Assembly (NCBI RefSeq): GCF_030546695.1
Contig: NZ_JAUOTP010000004.1
Location: forward strand, 310,001 to 374,000
DNA length: 64,000 nt
Origin: Sphingomonas natans
GTDB taxonomy: Bacteria > Pseudomonadota > Alphaproteobacteria > Sphingomonadales > Sphingomonadaceae
Direction: 5' to 3'
Of the stretch, positions 27,168 to 36,945 are shown one piece after another. The notes below the pieces were generated by a model. It was given only the letters and a program-made list of their open reading frames with translations. It ran no database searches and was not told the origin of the DNA. Numbering within the stretch: the first letter of the stretch is position 1; the number at the start of each line of letters is the position of its first letter. The translations under genes and the position numbers were made by a program.

Positions 27168-28022
27168 TCAGCGGGCGCCGCTGTATCCTGATGACGTCTG
27201 CGTGATCTGCCGTGCGAGGCTGCGCGCGGCGAGGACATAGGCCGGTCCGCCGCACACCGTCCACGCCTGCGGGATCGCCAGTCTCGGGATGCGCGCGAGG
27301 ATCGGGTGGTGCAGCATCTCCGTGCCCTGATCGGCGATGCGCTCGCTCGTGCTGTCGATGATCAGGTAATCGGGCTGGGCCGCGGTCAATTCTTCCAGCG
27401 ACAGTTGCGACAGTGCCGGCTTGCCGATGACGCCCGCCAGATTGCGTAGGCCGACGCGCGTCATCAAATCGTCGATCAGCGTGCCGGTCCCGGTCATGAA
27501 GCCCCGCCGCTGATAATAAGCGGCGACTCGCCCTTTGCCGGGGCGCGACGAGAGCGCGGCCAGTTCGCGATCCATGTCGGCGATGAGCGCCTCGCCCCGC
27601 GCAACATGCCCGACCGCTTCGGCCACCGCGCGGATGCTGGCCACGATCGCGTCATAGCTTTCGGCGCTCTTGAGATCGAGCGTCGGATAATGATGCGCCG
27701 ACAGAACCGCCATAGCGCCGCGCCGCGCGCCCATGCCGACGATGAGCTCAGGATCGATCGCCAACACCTCCTCCGCAGACTGGCCGAGCAGGTGCAATCC
27801 GCGCGCCTTATCGGCCTCGGCGGACATATCGGCGTTCGTCGCGTTGCGCGTGAGGCCGGCAATCTGGCTGCGATCGGCGAGCGCCAGGACGAACTGGTCG
27901 GCGCACAGGTTCAGAGAAATGATCCGCCGGGGCGGTTGCGGCGCGGCGGCGGGCGCCATAGGCGGAGCGCTGATCGAAAGGGCGACGAGGCCCATGATCA
28001 CCCAGTGACGGAAAGCGCGCAT
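27168..28022 (-). CDS. btuF: Cobalamin-type ABC transporter periplasmic binding protein
   Basis: A 284-residue periplasmic protein. Residues 1-26 form a Sec signal peptide ending in 'PMAPAAA'. The mature part opens with 'RRIISLNLCADQFVLALADR', and contains 'LLGQSAEEVLAIDPELIVG' and 'PDYLIIDS', landmarks of the BtuF/FecB-type fold (helical-backbone clamshell). It would bring cobalamin or a related corrinoid to the permease encoded divergently 68 bp away. Neighbouring cobO supports B12; a haem or siderophore role for the same fold cannot be excluded from sequence alone. The stop is 57 bp from the cobO stop, in tail-to-tail arrangement. Confidence 0.85.
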   Translation of the reverse strand: MRAFRHWVIMGLVALSISAPPMAPAAAPQPPRRIISLNLCADQFVLALADRSQIAGLTRNATNADMSAEADKARGLHLLGQSAEEVLAIDPELIVGMGARRGAMAVLSAHHYPTLDLKSAESYDAIVASIRAVAEAVGHVARGEALIADMDRELAALSSRPGKGRVAAYYQRRGFMTGTGTLIDDLMTRVGLRNLAGVIGKPALSQLSLEELTAAQPDYLIIDSTSERIADQGTEMLHHPILARIPRLAIPQAWTVCGGPAYVLAARSLARQITQTSSGYSGAR

Positions 28023-28090
28023 GCGCGCTGAATAGACGAGCGACCCGGGGAGACAAGCGTGACGGGTGACCGATCCGAGGCGAGTTCATC

Positions 28091-29101
28091 GTGACATCCG
28101 CACAGGAAAGCAGATTTGCGCGGCGAGGCTTCATGGCGGCGCTGATCGGCCTGGTGATTTTCGCCGGGATCGCTTCGCTGCTGCTCGGCCCGGTCTCGAT
28201 CCCGCCGGCGCGCGCACTGGCGGTGCTCGGCGGGCATGGTGACGAGGTCGCCCGGGCGATCCTGCTCGAGCTGCGCTTGCCGCGCTCGATCCTCGCCTTG
28301 CTCGTCGGCGCGATGCTGGGGCTCAGCGGCGCCGCGCTTCAGGGCTATCTGCGCAATCCGCTCGCTGAGCCGTCGGTGCTCGGCGCCTCCAACGCCGCGG
28401 CGCTCGGCGCGGTCGGCGCGCTCTATTTCGGGCTGGCCCAGCTTCATCCTGCGCTGCTCCCGCTCCTCGCGATCGCGGCGGGGCTGCTCGCGCTGCTGCC
28501 GCTGTTCCTGCTGGCCGGGCGCGCCGAAAGTCCGCTCACCCTGATCCTGGCGGGCATCGCGATCTCGACGCTCGCAGGCGCGGCGATCAGTCTCGCGCTC
28601 AATCTCTCGCCCAATCCCTATGCGGCGATGGAGATCATGACCTGGCTGCTCGGCTCGTTCGAGAACCGGTCTTTCCAGCATGTGTGGATCGCGCTGCCGT
28701 GCATCGTCATCGGCTCCGCCCTGCTCCTGTTCGACGGGCGCGCGCTCGATGCGCTGACGCTGGGCGAGGATGGCGCGCGCGCGCTGGGCGTCGATCTAGG
28801 GCGCGCGCGCCTCCGCATCCTGCTCGGCATCGCGATCGGCGTCGGCGGCGCGGTGGCGGTGTCGGGGTCGATCGGTTTCATCGGGCTGATCGTGCCGCAT
28901 ATCGTCCGCCCGTTCACCGATCGCAGCCCTTCGGCGATCCTGCTGCCATCGGCCCTAGCGGGCGCGGCGCTGCTGACGATCGCCGATATCGGCGTGCGGT
29001 TGATCCCCTCGACCAACGAGCTGAAGCTCGGCGTGGTCACGGCCTTCCTCGGCGTCCCGGTCTTCCTCGTCTATCTGGTGCGGGAGCGGCGGCTGTGGTG
29101 A
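28091..29101 (+). CDS. btuC: ABC transporter permease, BtuC/FecCD family
   Basis: A 336-residue inner-membrane permease with about ten hydrophobic segments. Signatures of the family are 'RLPRSILALLVGAMLGLSGAALQ', 'NPLAEPSVLGASNAAALGA' and 'GSIGFIGLIVPHIVRPF', the last forming the coupling helix to the ATPase. The start is GTG; no ATG fits before the first conserved helix. It is divergent from btuF, and its stop overlaps the ATPase start. Two copies with two ATPases would make the importer. Substrate is inferred as cobalamin from cobO and the binding protein. Confidence 0.9.
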   Translation: MTSAQESRFARRGFMAALIGLVIFAGIASLLLGPVSIPPARALAVLGGHGDEVARAILLELRLPRSILALLVGAMLGLSGAALQGYLRNPLAEPSVLGASNAAALGAVGALYFGLAQLHPALLPLLAIAAGLLALLPLFLLAGRAESPLTLILAGIAISTLAGAAISLALNLSPNPYAAMEIMTWLLGSFENRSFQHVWIALPCIVIGSALLLFDGRALDALTLGEDGARALGVDLGRARLRILLGIAIGVGGAVAVSGSIGFIGLIVPHIVRPFTDRSPSAILLPSALAGAALLTIADIGVRLIPSTNELKLGVVTAFLGVPVFLVYLVRERRLW

Positions 29102-29877
29102 CGCTCTCGATCGACAATCTGAGCGTGGCGCTTGGCCGGCGATCGGTCGTCCGCGACGTGAGCGCATCCCTGGAGGCGGGGTCGCTCGTCGGCATCGTCG
29201 GGCCGAACGGCGCCGGCAAATCGACCCTGCTGCGCGCGATGCTCGGTCTGGTCGCGCCCTCGGCAGGTCACGTCCGGATCGATGACGCCGACCTCGCGAG
29301 CCTGCCGCGCGCGGCGATCGCCCGGCAGCTTGCGTATCTTCCGCAGGGACAAACGCTGCACTGGCCCCTCGCTGTCGAGCGGCTCGTCGCGCTCGGGCGG
29401 CTGCCGCATCTCGCGCCGATGTCGGGGATGTCGGCGACCGACATAGCGGCGATCGATCGGGCGATGGAGCGGTCCGACGTAACTCCTCTGCGCGGCCGGA
29501 TCGCGACCGAATTGTCGGGCGGCGAGCGCGCGCGCGTGCTTCTGGCGCGCGCGCTGGCGGTCGAGGCGCCCGCCCTGCTCGCCGACGAGCCGCTCGCCTC
29601 GCTCGATCCCGGCCACCAGATCGACGTGATGAATCTGCTGCTCGACGAGGCGCAATCGGGCAAGCTCGTCGTCGCCGTGCTCCACGATCTGACGATGGCG
29701 GCGCGCTATTGCGACCGGTTGCTGCTGATCCATGCCGGCCGCCTCGTCGCCGATGGGCCGCCGCTCGCTGTTCTCACCTCGGATAGGTTGCGCGACGTCT
29801 ATGGGATCCGGGCGAGGATCGAGACGGAAAGCGGTCGGGCATTGATCCTGCCGATGGAGAGGGAAGCGGCCCGATGA
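29098..29877 (+). CDS. btuD: ABC transporter ATPase for the BtuC-type permease
   Basis: A 259-residue cytosolic ATPase. Walker A 'GPNGAGKSTLLRAML', Q-loop 'LAYLPQGQTLHW', signature 'ELSGGERARVLLARAL', Walker B 'ALLADEPLASLD' and H-loop 'VAVLHDLTMAARYCD' are all intact. 'YGIRARIE' near the end is typical of FecE/BtuD proteins. It starts at one of two adjacent GTG codons (29095 or 29098) and overlaps the permease stop by four bases, so translation is coupled. It completes the BtuFCD set. Confidence 0.9.
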   Translation: MTLSIDNLSVALGRRSVVRDVSASLEAGSLVGIVGPNGAGKSTLLRAMLGLVAPSAGHVRIDDADLASLPRAAIARQLAYLPQGQTLHWPLAVERLVALGRLPHLAPMSGMSATDIAAIDRAMERSDVTPLRGRIATELSGGERARVLLARALAVEAPALLADEPLASLDPGHQIDVMNLLLDEAQSGKLVVAVLHDLTMAARYCDRLLLIHAGRLVADGPPLAVLTSDRLRDVYGIRARIETESGRALILPMEREAAR

Positions 29878-30016
29878 TCATGCGCGGTGGACGGGACGGC
29901 CGGACATCGCTGGCTCTCACCCGGTGAGAGATGCGCGTCCGCATTCATCCGCGCGACTTGCGGACCAGCGGGCTGCCGCGCACCCGTCGCCGGATAGCCA
30001 TCGAAGGAACAGGATC

Positions 30017-32197
30017 GTGAACGGGCTCCACGTCGGCGCGGCCCTGATGCTCGCCAGTCTCGTCTCCCCGGCAGCGGCCCAATCCGTGGCCCAATCCGTG
30101 CCGCAGACCATCACGCTGCAGGACGATGGCCACGGCAAGCGCTTCGAGGGGATCGGGGTGGTGGACGGCGGCGGCGCGACCTCCGTCCTGCTCAAGGACT
30201 ATCCCGAGCCGCAACGCAGCCAGATCCTCGACCTGCTCTACAAGCCGCATTTCGGCGCGTCGGTCAGCGCCTTGTATGTCGAGATTCCGGGCGACGGCAA
30301 CTCGACGCAGGGCTCGATGCCCAGCCACATGCACGACCGCGACGATCTCGATTATCGGCGCGGCTATACGTGGTGGGTGATGCAGGAGGCGCGGCGGCGC
30401 AACAACTCGATTTCGCTCGATGGCGCGGCATGGAGCGCGCCCGGCTGGCTCGGCGCCTCGGGCGCACTCTACCCGCAGAGCCTGGGCAAGGATTACGAGG
30501 GCGACGCGCGCTTCTTCTCGCAGGATACCGTCGATTATTACATCACATGGCTTCGCGGCCTGCGCCAGGTCTACGGTCTCGAGCTCGACGCGATCGGGAT
30601 CCGAAACGAGAAAGGCGCCAGCTACGGTTTCGCCCAAGCGCTTCGCACCGGGCTGAACGGCCATGGGTTCGCGAAGGTCAGGCTGCACGCGTTCGACAAT
30701 TGGCCGGATCCCTGGAAGTTCAAGTTCGTCCCCGACATGGTCAAGGACCGGGCGCTGCGCGACAGCATCGATATCATCGGTGCGCATATCAACGCGCCCC
30801 AGTCGGTCGTCCCCGCAGATATCCAGCCGGCCGCGCGCGACATGGGCAAGCCGATCTGGAACACCGAACAACATGTCTACAAGGCCGGTTTCGACGGATT
30901 GATCGGCATCGTCGAAGCGTTCAACGAAAATTACATCCGCAGCGGCGTCACCAAGATCGTCAACTGGTACGGGATCGCCAGCCTGTACGAGATGGAGCCT
31001 TATTCGGGGGTGAAGGAGGCGGGGCTTCGCGCCAACTGGCCCTGGAGCGGGCACTTCGAGATCAACCCCTCCTTGTGGGGATACGCGCATTACGGGCAAT
31101 TCACCGCGCAAGGGTGGCAGTATCTGACGGGCGGCAGCGGCGATCTGGGAGGCGGCGGCACGTTCGTGACGTTGAAGTCGCCCGCCGACGACTACAGCAT
31201 CATCGTCGAGACGAAGGACGCCTCCCGTGCGCAGCGCGTCGACTTCGCGATCGGGACGGGGCTGTCGCAATCCAGCCTGGCGGTCTGGCGAAGCGACCGC
31301 GACGAGCAGTTCGTGCGCGAAGCCGACATCACACCCCGCGACGGCAAGGTCTCGATCACGCTGAATCCCAATTCGGTCTATTCGCTGACGACGACGCGGG
31401 GGCAGCGCAAGGGCACGTTCCCCGAAGTGTCCGAGAAAGCCGCATTCCCCTTCCCCTATCTGGAGAGCTTCGACGGCTACGGGGCGGCGGAATCCTGGGG
31501 TTATCTGCCGCATTATTTCGCCGACATCAGCGGCGCGTTCGAGCTCTCGCCTTGTCCGGCCCGGCCGGGCGGCTGCCTGCGCCAGAAGGCGCCCCGGCCG
31601 ACGATATCGTGGGCGCCCGATTGGCTGCCCTATACGATCATCGGCGACGATCAGTGGCACGATTACCAGGTCGATGCCGATGTCTATCTGGGAGACGGCG
31701 AGTCCGCCGCGGTCATGGGCCGGATCAACGATACCGGGACGGGCTACGGCTTCATTCCGAAGGGATATGTGCTGCGGCTGGATGCGAGCGGCGACCTGCG
31801 ATTGAGCGTGGTCCGGGGCAAGGCGGACAAGAAGAAGCTGGTAGGCGACGCAGAGCAGCAGGCGCTGATCAAGGCACAGAACGACATGAGCGAAGGCGGC
31901 GAGAAGCTTCTGGCCACACAGCATGTCTCGGGCGTCGGGGCGCGGCAGTGGCACACCGTGTCGCTGCGTTTCGCCGGCACGTCGATCACCGGCTTTGTCG
32001 ACGGGCGGCAGATCCTGCAGGCCGATGACGGTCTCTATGCGCACGGCATGGCTGGCTTGCTGGCGGGCGCTGCCGGCACGAAGCTCAGCATGCCCTATTT
32101 CGACAATGTCGCGATAACGTCGATCGGCACGCCGACGCCCGCGCCTGCGACGAAACGACGGTGGACGCCCATCTACGCGTCAGGAAAGCGATCATGA
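30017..32197 (+). CDS. GH59 galactocerebrosidase-like glycoside hydrolase
   Basis: A 726-residue secreted enzyme resembling galactosylceramidase (GH59), which removes beta-galactose from glycolipids. Sec signal: 'LHVGAALMLASLVSPAAA'. 'FEGIGVVDGGGATSVLL' and 'PSHMHDRDDLDY' are typical of the family. Predicted acid/base is E198 in 'GIRNEKGASYGF' and nucleophile E284 in 'IWNTEQHV'. The TIM barrel is followed by a beta-sandwich and a C-terminal lectin-like domain ('WHDYQVDADVYLGDGESAAV'), as in the human enzyme. The GTG at 30017 has GAAGGAACAGGA upstream. It overlaps the next GH115 gene by four bases. Bacterial GH59 is uncommon; a beta-galactan rather than a lipid may be the true substrate. Confidence 0.88.
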   Translation: MNGLHVGAALMLASLVSPAAAQSVAQSVPQTITLQDDGHGKRFEGIGVVDGGGATSVLLKDYPEPQRSQILDLLYKPHFGASVSALYVEIPGDGNSTQGSMPSHMHDRDDLDYRRGYTWWVMQEARRRNNSISLDGAAWSAPGWLGASGALYPQSLGKDYEGDARFFSQDTVDYYITWLRGLRQVYGLELDAIGIRNEKGASYGFAQALRTGLNGHGFAKVRLHAFDNWPDPWKFKFVPDMVKDRALRDSIDIIGAHINAPQSVVPADIQPAARDMGKPIWNTEQHVYKAGFDGLIGIVEAFNENYIRSGVTKIVNWYGIASLYEMEPYSGVKEAGLRANWPWSGHFEINPSLWGYAHYGQFTAQGWQYLTGGSGDLGGGGTFVTLKSPADDYSIIVETKDASRAQRVDFAIGTGLSQSSLAVWRSDRDEQFVREADITPRDGKVSITLNPNSVYSLTTTRGQRKGTFPEVSEKAAFPFPYLESFDGYGAAESWGYLPHYFADISGAFELSPCPARPGGCLRQKAPRPTISWAPDWLPYTIIGDDQWHDYQVDADVYLGDGESAAVMGRINDTGTGYGFIPKGYVLRLDASGDLRLSVVRGKADKKKLVGDAEQQALIKAQNDMSEGGEKLLATQHVSGVGARQWHTVSLRFAGTSITGFVDGRQILQADDGLYAHGMAGLLAGAAGTKLSMPYFDNVAITSIGTPTPAPATKRRWTPIYASGKRS

Positions 32198-34812
32198 ATC
32201 TTCTGCAGCATGCCGGTCGGGCAGCGAGGTCCACCGTTGCCGGCCTCGCGCGCGGGATACGGCATATCTGGCGAACCCGGATCGTCCGGCCGGCGCTGTT
32301 CGGCCTGTCCTTTGCAGCGGCGGCATTGCCCGCCCACGCGGCCCCGCCGCGCGCGCCCCTCGTGTCCGAGACGCCGCTTCCCGGCGCCTTCGCCCTGGCC
32401 GGCGCCGGCCAAGCGGCGATGCTCGTCTATGATCCGGCCGATCATGCCGTCGTCGCGCATGCCGTGCGCGACCTGGCTGAGGATGTCAGCGCGGTTACCG
32501 GGATCCGGCCCGACCTGCGCGCGAGATCGACGGCGCCCAAGAGCCGGCATATCGTGCTGATCGGCACGATCGGCCGCAGCCGCGCGATCGACGGCCTGAT
32601 CCGCCAGGGCAGGATCGACGTGCGCGCGCTGCGCGGCGCCTGGGAGAGCTTCCTCATTCTCACCGTCCCGCATCCGCTGCCGGGGATCGAGGACGCACTC
32701 ATCATCGTCGGCAGCGATCGGCGGGGCACCGCCTACGGCGTCTATGAACTGAGCGAGCAGATGGGCGTCTCGCCCTGGACATGGTGGGCGGACGTCCCCG
32801 CGCAGAAGCATGAAGCGCTCTGGATCCCTGCGGGGACCCGCCGCTTCGGGCCGCCCAGCGTCCGCTATCGCGGCCTCTTCATCAACGATGAGGATTGGGG
32901 GCTCTTCCCCTGGGCGGCGCGGACCTTCGATCCGGCCCGCGGCAATATCGGCCCGAAGACCTATGAGCGCGTCTTCGAACTGCTGCTTCGCCTGAAGGCG
33001 AACACTTTGTGGCCGGCGATGCACAAGGTCAGCGCGCCGTTCAACGCTGATTCTGCCAATGCGAAGCTCGCCGACGATTATGCGATCGTCATGGGCTCGT
33101 CCCATGCCGAGCCGATGCTGCGCAACAATGTCGGCGAATGGAAAGGCACGGCACAGGACTTCAACTATGCCGACAATCCGGCGGGCGTGCGCGCGTATTG
33201 GGAGCAGCGCGTCAGGACGAATGCGCGCTATGAGAGCCTGTGGACGCTCGGCATGCGCGGCATCCATGACGGCGGCATGGTCGGCGCATCGACGCTGGAG
33301 GGACGGATCGACCTTCTCTCAAGTGCGATCGCGGACCAGCGCGCGATGCTGCGGCGCCATGTCTCGCCCGATCTTTCGGGCGCCAAGCAGATGTTCATGC
33401 CCTACAAGGAGGTGCTGGATCTCTATCGCGGCGGGCTGAAGATCCCAGATGACGTGACGATCGTCTGGCCGGACGATAATTTCGGATATATCCGCCAGTT
33501 TCCGAGCGACGCCGAGCGCGCGCGCAAGGGCGGCATGGGTGTCTATTATCACCTCTCCTACCTTGGGGCGCCACTCTCCTATATCTGGCTCGGGACGACG
33601 CCGCCCGCGCTCGTCCAGGAAGAGATGACGCGCGCTTACGATGCCGGCGCGCGAACCGTGTGGATCGCCAATGCGGGCGACATCAAGCCGGCGGAGATCG
33701 GTGTCAGCCTGTTCCTGGAAATGGCCTGGGATATCGATCGCTGGCGCGACCGGGATCAAGTGGGTTTTCTCACGGACTGGGCGGGCCGCACGTTCGGACC
33801 CGCGCGGGCCGAGCCGATCGCCGCTTTGCTCGACGAGCATTTCCGCCTGAATTTCGAGCGCCGGCCCGAACATCTCCAATCCTGGCTGCCGGGAGAGCGG
33901 CCGCTCTATCCGCCGACGACGCCGTTCGAGATCGGCAATCGCTACAAGATATCGTCCGTCGAGATCGATCAGCGGCTCGATCGGTTTCGCACGCTCGCGG
34001 CCGGCAGCGACGCGATCCGGGCAAGCTTGCCGCAGGACTATGCGGACGCTTTCTTCGAGCTCGTCGATTATCCGGTGAAGGCTGCCGCTGCCGCCAATCG
34101 GCGTTTCTTCGGGGCGGAGCGCTACGACTCGCTCGTCGATACGCAGCCGACGATCGCGCGCGATGCCGGCGCCGCGGCGATCGCGGCCGATGTCGAACTC
34201 AAGGCCCTGACGCGCCGGTTCAACGAGACGATCGCCGGCGGCAAGTGGCGCTACATCATCACCGAGGAGCCCGCCGACAGCCAGTGGCGGCAATTCCGCA
34301 CGGCCCCCGTTTCGCTTCCGGCGCCGGGGCTTGCGGGCGAACGTCCGTCGATTGCGCCCCCCTCGCCGCTTAAGGATGGCGGCGTGCTGTGGCAGGAAGC
34401 CGAGCAGTTCGTGTCGAACGACGGGTGGGTTCTGCACAAGAGCCTCGGCCGCGGCGCGGGGACGATGATTGCCCAGCATGCCGGCGCCCGTCTCGCGGTG
34501 CGCATGACCGTGCCCGCAGGCGGGCCGCGCACGCTCAGCCTCGGCATGTTGCCGCTTTTCTCGAACGACGGATCCGATGCCGTCCTGCATCTCGACGTCC
34601 AGATCGACGCCAATCCTCCGGTTCGGCTCGACGTCTCCCACCCGGCCGAAAGCCCCGCCTGGACGCAAGGCGTGCTCGATAATCTGCTCGCGGTGGAGCT
34701 ACCCGATCGGCTTTCGCCGGGCATGCACGACATCGTCATCGTCGCGCGCAGCAGCGGCGTCGCGCTCGATCGGATCGCCAGCTCGCCGTCTGCCCCAGCG
34801 GCGGCGCATTGA
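32194..34812 (+). CDS. GH115 alpha-glucuronidase-like enzyme
   Basis: An 872-residue exported protein of family GH115, whose known members remove alpha-1,2-linked (4-O-methyl)glucuronic acid from xylan. The N-terminus is a long, Arg-rich signal ending in 'ALPAHAAPP'. The central barrel has the hallmark 'YRGLFINDEDWGLFPWA', 'GNIGPKTYERVFELLLRLKA', 'NTLWPAMHKV' and 'VMGSSHAEPMLRNN'. 'WPDDNFGYIRQFP' and 'YYHLSYLGAP' are also family-typical. C-terminal beta-sandwich domains follow. ATG at 32194 overlaps the GH59 stop (ATGA) and has AGGAAAG before it; an earlier frame start is rejected. With GH59 and GH42 neighbours, the target may be a galactose- and glucuronate-containing glycan rather than plain xylan. 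Confidence 0.92.
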   Translation: MNLLQHAGRAARSTVAGLARGIRHIWRTRIVRPALFGLSFAAAALPAHAAPPRAPLVSETPLPGAFALAGAGQAAMLVYDPADHAVVAHAVRDLAEDVSAVTGIRPDLRARSTAPKSRHIVLIGTIGRSRAIDGLIRQGRIDVRALRGAWESFLILTVPHPLPGIEDALIIVGSDRRGTAYGVYELSEQMGVSPWTWWADVPAQKHEALWIPAGTRRFGPPSVRYRGLFINDEDWGLFPWAARTFDPARGNIGPKTYERVFELLLRLKANTLWPAMHKVSAPFNADSANAKLADDYAIVMGSSHAEPMLRNNVGEWKGTAQDFNYADNPAGVRAYWEQRVRTNARYESLWTLGMRGIHDGGMVGASTLEGRIDLLSSAIADQRAMLRRHVSPDLSGAKQMFMPYKEVLDLYRGGLKIPDDVTIVWPDDNFGYIRQFPSDAERARKGGMGVYYHLSYLGAPLSYIWLGTTPPALVQEEMTRAYDAGARTVWIANAGDIKPAEIGVSLFLEMAWDIDRWRDRDQVGFLTDWAGRTFGPARAEPIAALLDEHFRLNFERRPEHLQSWLPGERPLYPPTTPFEIGNRYKISSVEIDQRLDRFRTLAAGSDAIRASLPQDYADAFFELVDYPVKAAAAANRRFFGAERYDSLVDTQPTIARDAGAAAIAADVELKALTRRFNETIAGGKWRYIITEEPADSQWRQFRTAPVSLPAPGLAGERPSIAPPSPLKDGGVLWQEAEQFVSNDGWVLHKSLGRGAGTMIAQHAGARLAVRMTVPAGGPRTLSLGMLPLFSNDGSDAVLHLDVQIDANPPVRLDVSHPAESPAWTQGVLDNLLAVELPDRLSPGMHDIVIVARSSGVALDRIASSPSAPAAAH

Positions 34813-34882
34813 CACGCAGGATGTCGGCAATCCCGCGACCTGCCGGCGCCCGCGAAAACAGAACCCAGTTCAGGAGAAGACA

Positions 34883-36925
34883 ATGACCGATCCGACCCGG
34901 CGACAGGTAGTCCAGGCCGCGCTCGTTCTCGCGGCGGCGGGACAGGCGGGCGCGAAAGCCTCGGCGGCGATGCTGGGCCCGGACGGGGACGCCGACGCGT
35001 TGCGTCTCGGCTGCTGCTATTATCCCGAGCAGTGGGATGAATCGCGCTGGAAGCAGGATGCCACCGACATGGTCGCGCGCGGCCTCAGCCGCGTCCGCAT
35101 CGCCGAATTCGCCTGGACGCTGATGGAGCCCGAGGCCGGCCGCTACGACTGGGGCTGGCTCGATCGCGCCGTGGATACGCTGTCCGGCGCGGGACTCGGC
35201 GTGGTGATGGGCACGCCGACCGCCTGTCCGCCCGAATGGATGGTCGCGCGCTATCCCGAGATCCTGCCCGTCGCGAAGGACGGCCAGGTGAAGGGCTTCG
35301 GCTCGCGTCGCTATTATAGCTTCTCGAGCCTGCTCTACCGCCGCGAATGCGCGCGGATCGCGAAGGCGATGGCCGATCGCTACGGGCGCCATAAGGGCGT
35401 CGTCGGCTGGCAGATCGACAATGAATATGGCTGCCACGACACGACCTATTCTTATGGTGCCGCCGACCTCGCGGGGTTCCGGACGTGGCTGCGCGCGCGC
35501 TACGGCACGATCGCGCGGCTCAATAAGGCATGGGGCACCGTCGTCTGGTCACAGCAATCGCCGAGCTTCGAGGCGATCGGGCTGCCGACCTCCTCGCCCT
35601 ACGATTTTCCGCCCGACATGCTGCTCGACTATCGCCGCTTCGCATCCGAACAAGTGATGGCGTTCCACAAGGTGCAGGCGGACGTCATCCGGCCGCTGTC
35701 ACCGGGTCGATTCATCACGACCAACTTCATGGCCAACTTCACCGAGTTCGATCATTATCCGGTCGGGCAAGCGCTCGATATGGCATCGTGGGACAGCTAT
35801 CCGCTCGGCGTCGCCGCCGGCAAGGACGATGCGCGCTGGGACCGCACCGGCAATCCCGATCTGACGGGCTGGAACCACGATCTCGTCCGCGGGCTGAACC
35901 CGGCACCCTTCTGGATCATGGAGCAGCAGCCGGGTCCGGTGAACTGGGCGCGCTACAATCCGGCGCCGCTGCCGGGCATGGTCCGCCTCTGGACGTGGGA
36001 AGCATTTGCGCACGGCGCGGGCACGGTCAGCTATTTCCGCTGGCGTCAGGGCCAGGTCGGTCCCGAGCAGATGCATTCCGGGCTCAACCGGCCCGACGGC
36101 CATATCTCCGCCGGCGGCGAGGAAGCCGCGCAGGTCGCCAAGGAGATCGCGCGCATCGGACCCATTCCGAAAAGCGCGCGCGGCGATGTCGCGCTCCTGT
36201 TCGATTACGAAACGGTGTGGATGACCGAGATCCAGCCCAACGGCAGCGGGCAGGATCATCTCGTCCATGCGCAAAGCTGGTACGCCGCGCTCCGTAAGAT
36301 CGGGCTCAACGTCGACATCGTCCGCGCGGGCACGCCCGTTGCGGGCTACAAGCTCGTCGTCGTGCCGTCCGTCTGGACGATCGACGAGAAAATACGCGCC
36401 GAACTGGCCGCCGCCAACGGCCTTGTCGTGATCGGGCCGCGATCGGGCTCCAAGACCGCCGACTTCGCCATTCCCGGCGATCTTCCCCCGGGGCCGCTGC
36501 AAAGCCTTGTCCCGGTCAAGGTCAAGCAGGTCGCCATTGCGCGGGCCGGCACCGGAGTGCCCGTCACGGGCACCGGCATAACCGGCCAGGCCATGGGCTG
36601 GCGCGAATGGCTGGAAACGGCCCTGCCCGTGCTGGCACATTATGACGACGGCGAAGCCGCCGTCATGGGCAGCGCGCGCATCTGGTATGTCGGTTGCCAG
36701 GGCGATGCCGCTTTCACCGGATCGCTGTTGAAAACGGCATCGAACCGTGCCGGCCTGAAGACCTATGACCTCCCCGACGGGGTGCGCCTCCAGCGACGCG
36801 GCGCCCTCACTTTCGCGCTGAACTACGGGCCGCGCAGCTGGACCATTCCAGAGGCGCGCCGCAGGTTCGTGCTCGGCGGGAAGCTCGTCGGCCCGCAGCA
36901 GGTCTCGGCCTGGCGCGACGCCTGA
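34883..36925 (+). CDS. GH42-type beta-galactosidase, probably Tat-exported
   Basis: A 680-residue glycoside hydrolase. 'LGCCYYPEQWDESRWKQDA' and 'IAEFAWTLMEPEAGRYDW' mark GH42; acid/base E181 ('WQIDNEYGCHD') and nucleophile E347 ('WIMEQQPGPVNW') are in place. The barrel is followed by the trimerisation-type domain ('GDVALLFDYETVWMTEIQP') and a small C-terminal domain. The N-terminus 'DPTRRQVVQAALVLAAAG' is a twin-arginine signal, so the enzyme likely crosses folded, with its metal or trimer formed inside. AGGAGAAG sits five bases before ATG. It is 70 bp downstream of the GH115 gene in the same operon and would remove terminal beta-galactose. Confidence 0.93.
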   Translation: MTDPTRRQVVQAALVLAAAGQAGAKASAAMLGPDGDADALRLGCCYYPEQWDESRWKQDATDMVARGLSRVRIAEFAWTLMEPEAGRYDWGWLDRAVDTLSGAGLGVVMGTPTACPPEWMVARYPEILPVAKDGQVKGFGSRRYYSFSSLLYRRECARIAKAMADRYGRHKGVVGWQIDNEYGCHDTTYSYGAADLAGFRTWLRARYGTIARLNKAWGTVVWSQQSPSFEAIGLPTSSPYDFPPDMLLDYRRFASEQVMAFHKVQADVIRPLSPGRFITTNFMANFTEFDHYPVGQALDMASWDSYPLGVAAGKDDARWDRTGNPDLTGWNHDLVRGLNPAPFWIMEQQPGPVNWARYNPAPLPGMVRLWTWEAFAHGAGTVSYFRWRQGQVGPEQMHSGLNRPDGHISAGGEEAAQVAKEIARIGPIPKSARGDVALLFDYETVWMTEIQPNGSGQDHLVHAQSWYAALRKIGLNVDIVRAGTPVAGYKLVVVPSVWTIDEKIRAELAAANGLVVIGPRSGSKTADFAIPGDLPPGPLQSLVPVKVKQVAIARAGTGVPVTGTGITGQAMGWREWLETALPVLAHYDDGEAAVMGSARIWYVGCQGDAAFTGSLLKTASNRAGLKTYDLPDGVRLQRRGALTFALNYGPRSWTIPEARRRFVLGGKLVGPQQVSAWRDA

Positions 36926-36945
36926 CAGCGCCCGATCGGACTATG

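Noticed and set aside
28023-28090. Cobalamin riboswitch between btuF and btuC
   Set aside because: The gap is only 68 bp and contains no B12-box-like motif; a cobalamin riboswitch needs about 200 bases.
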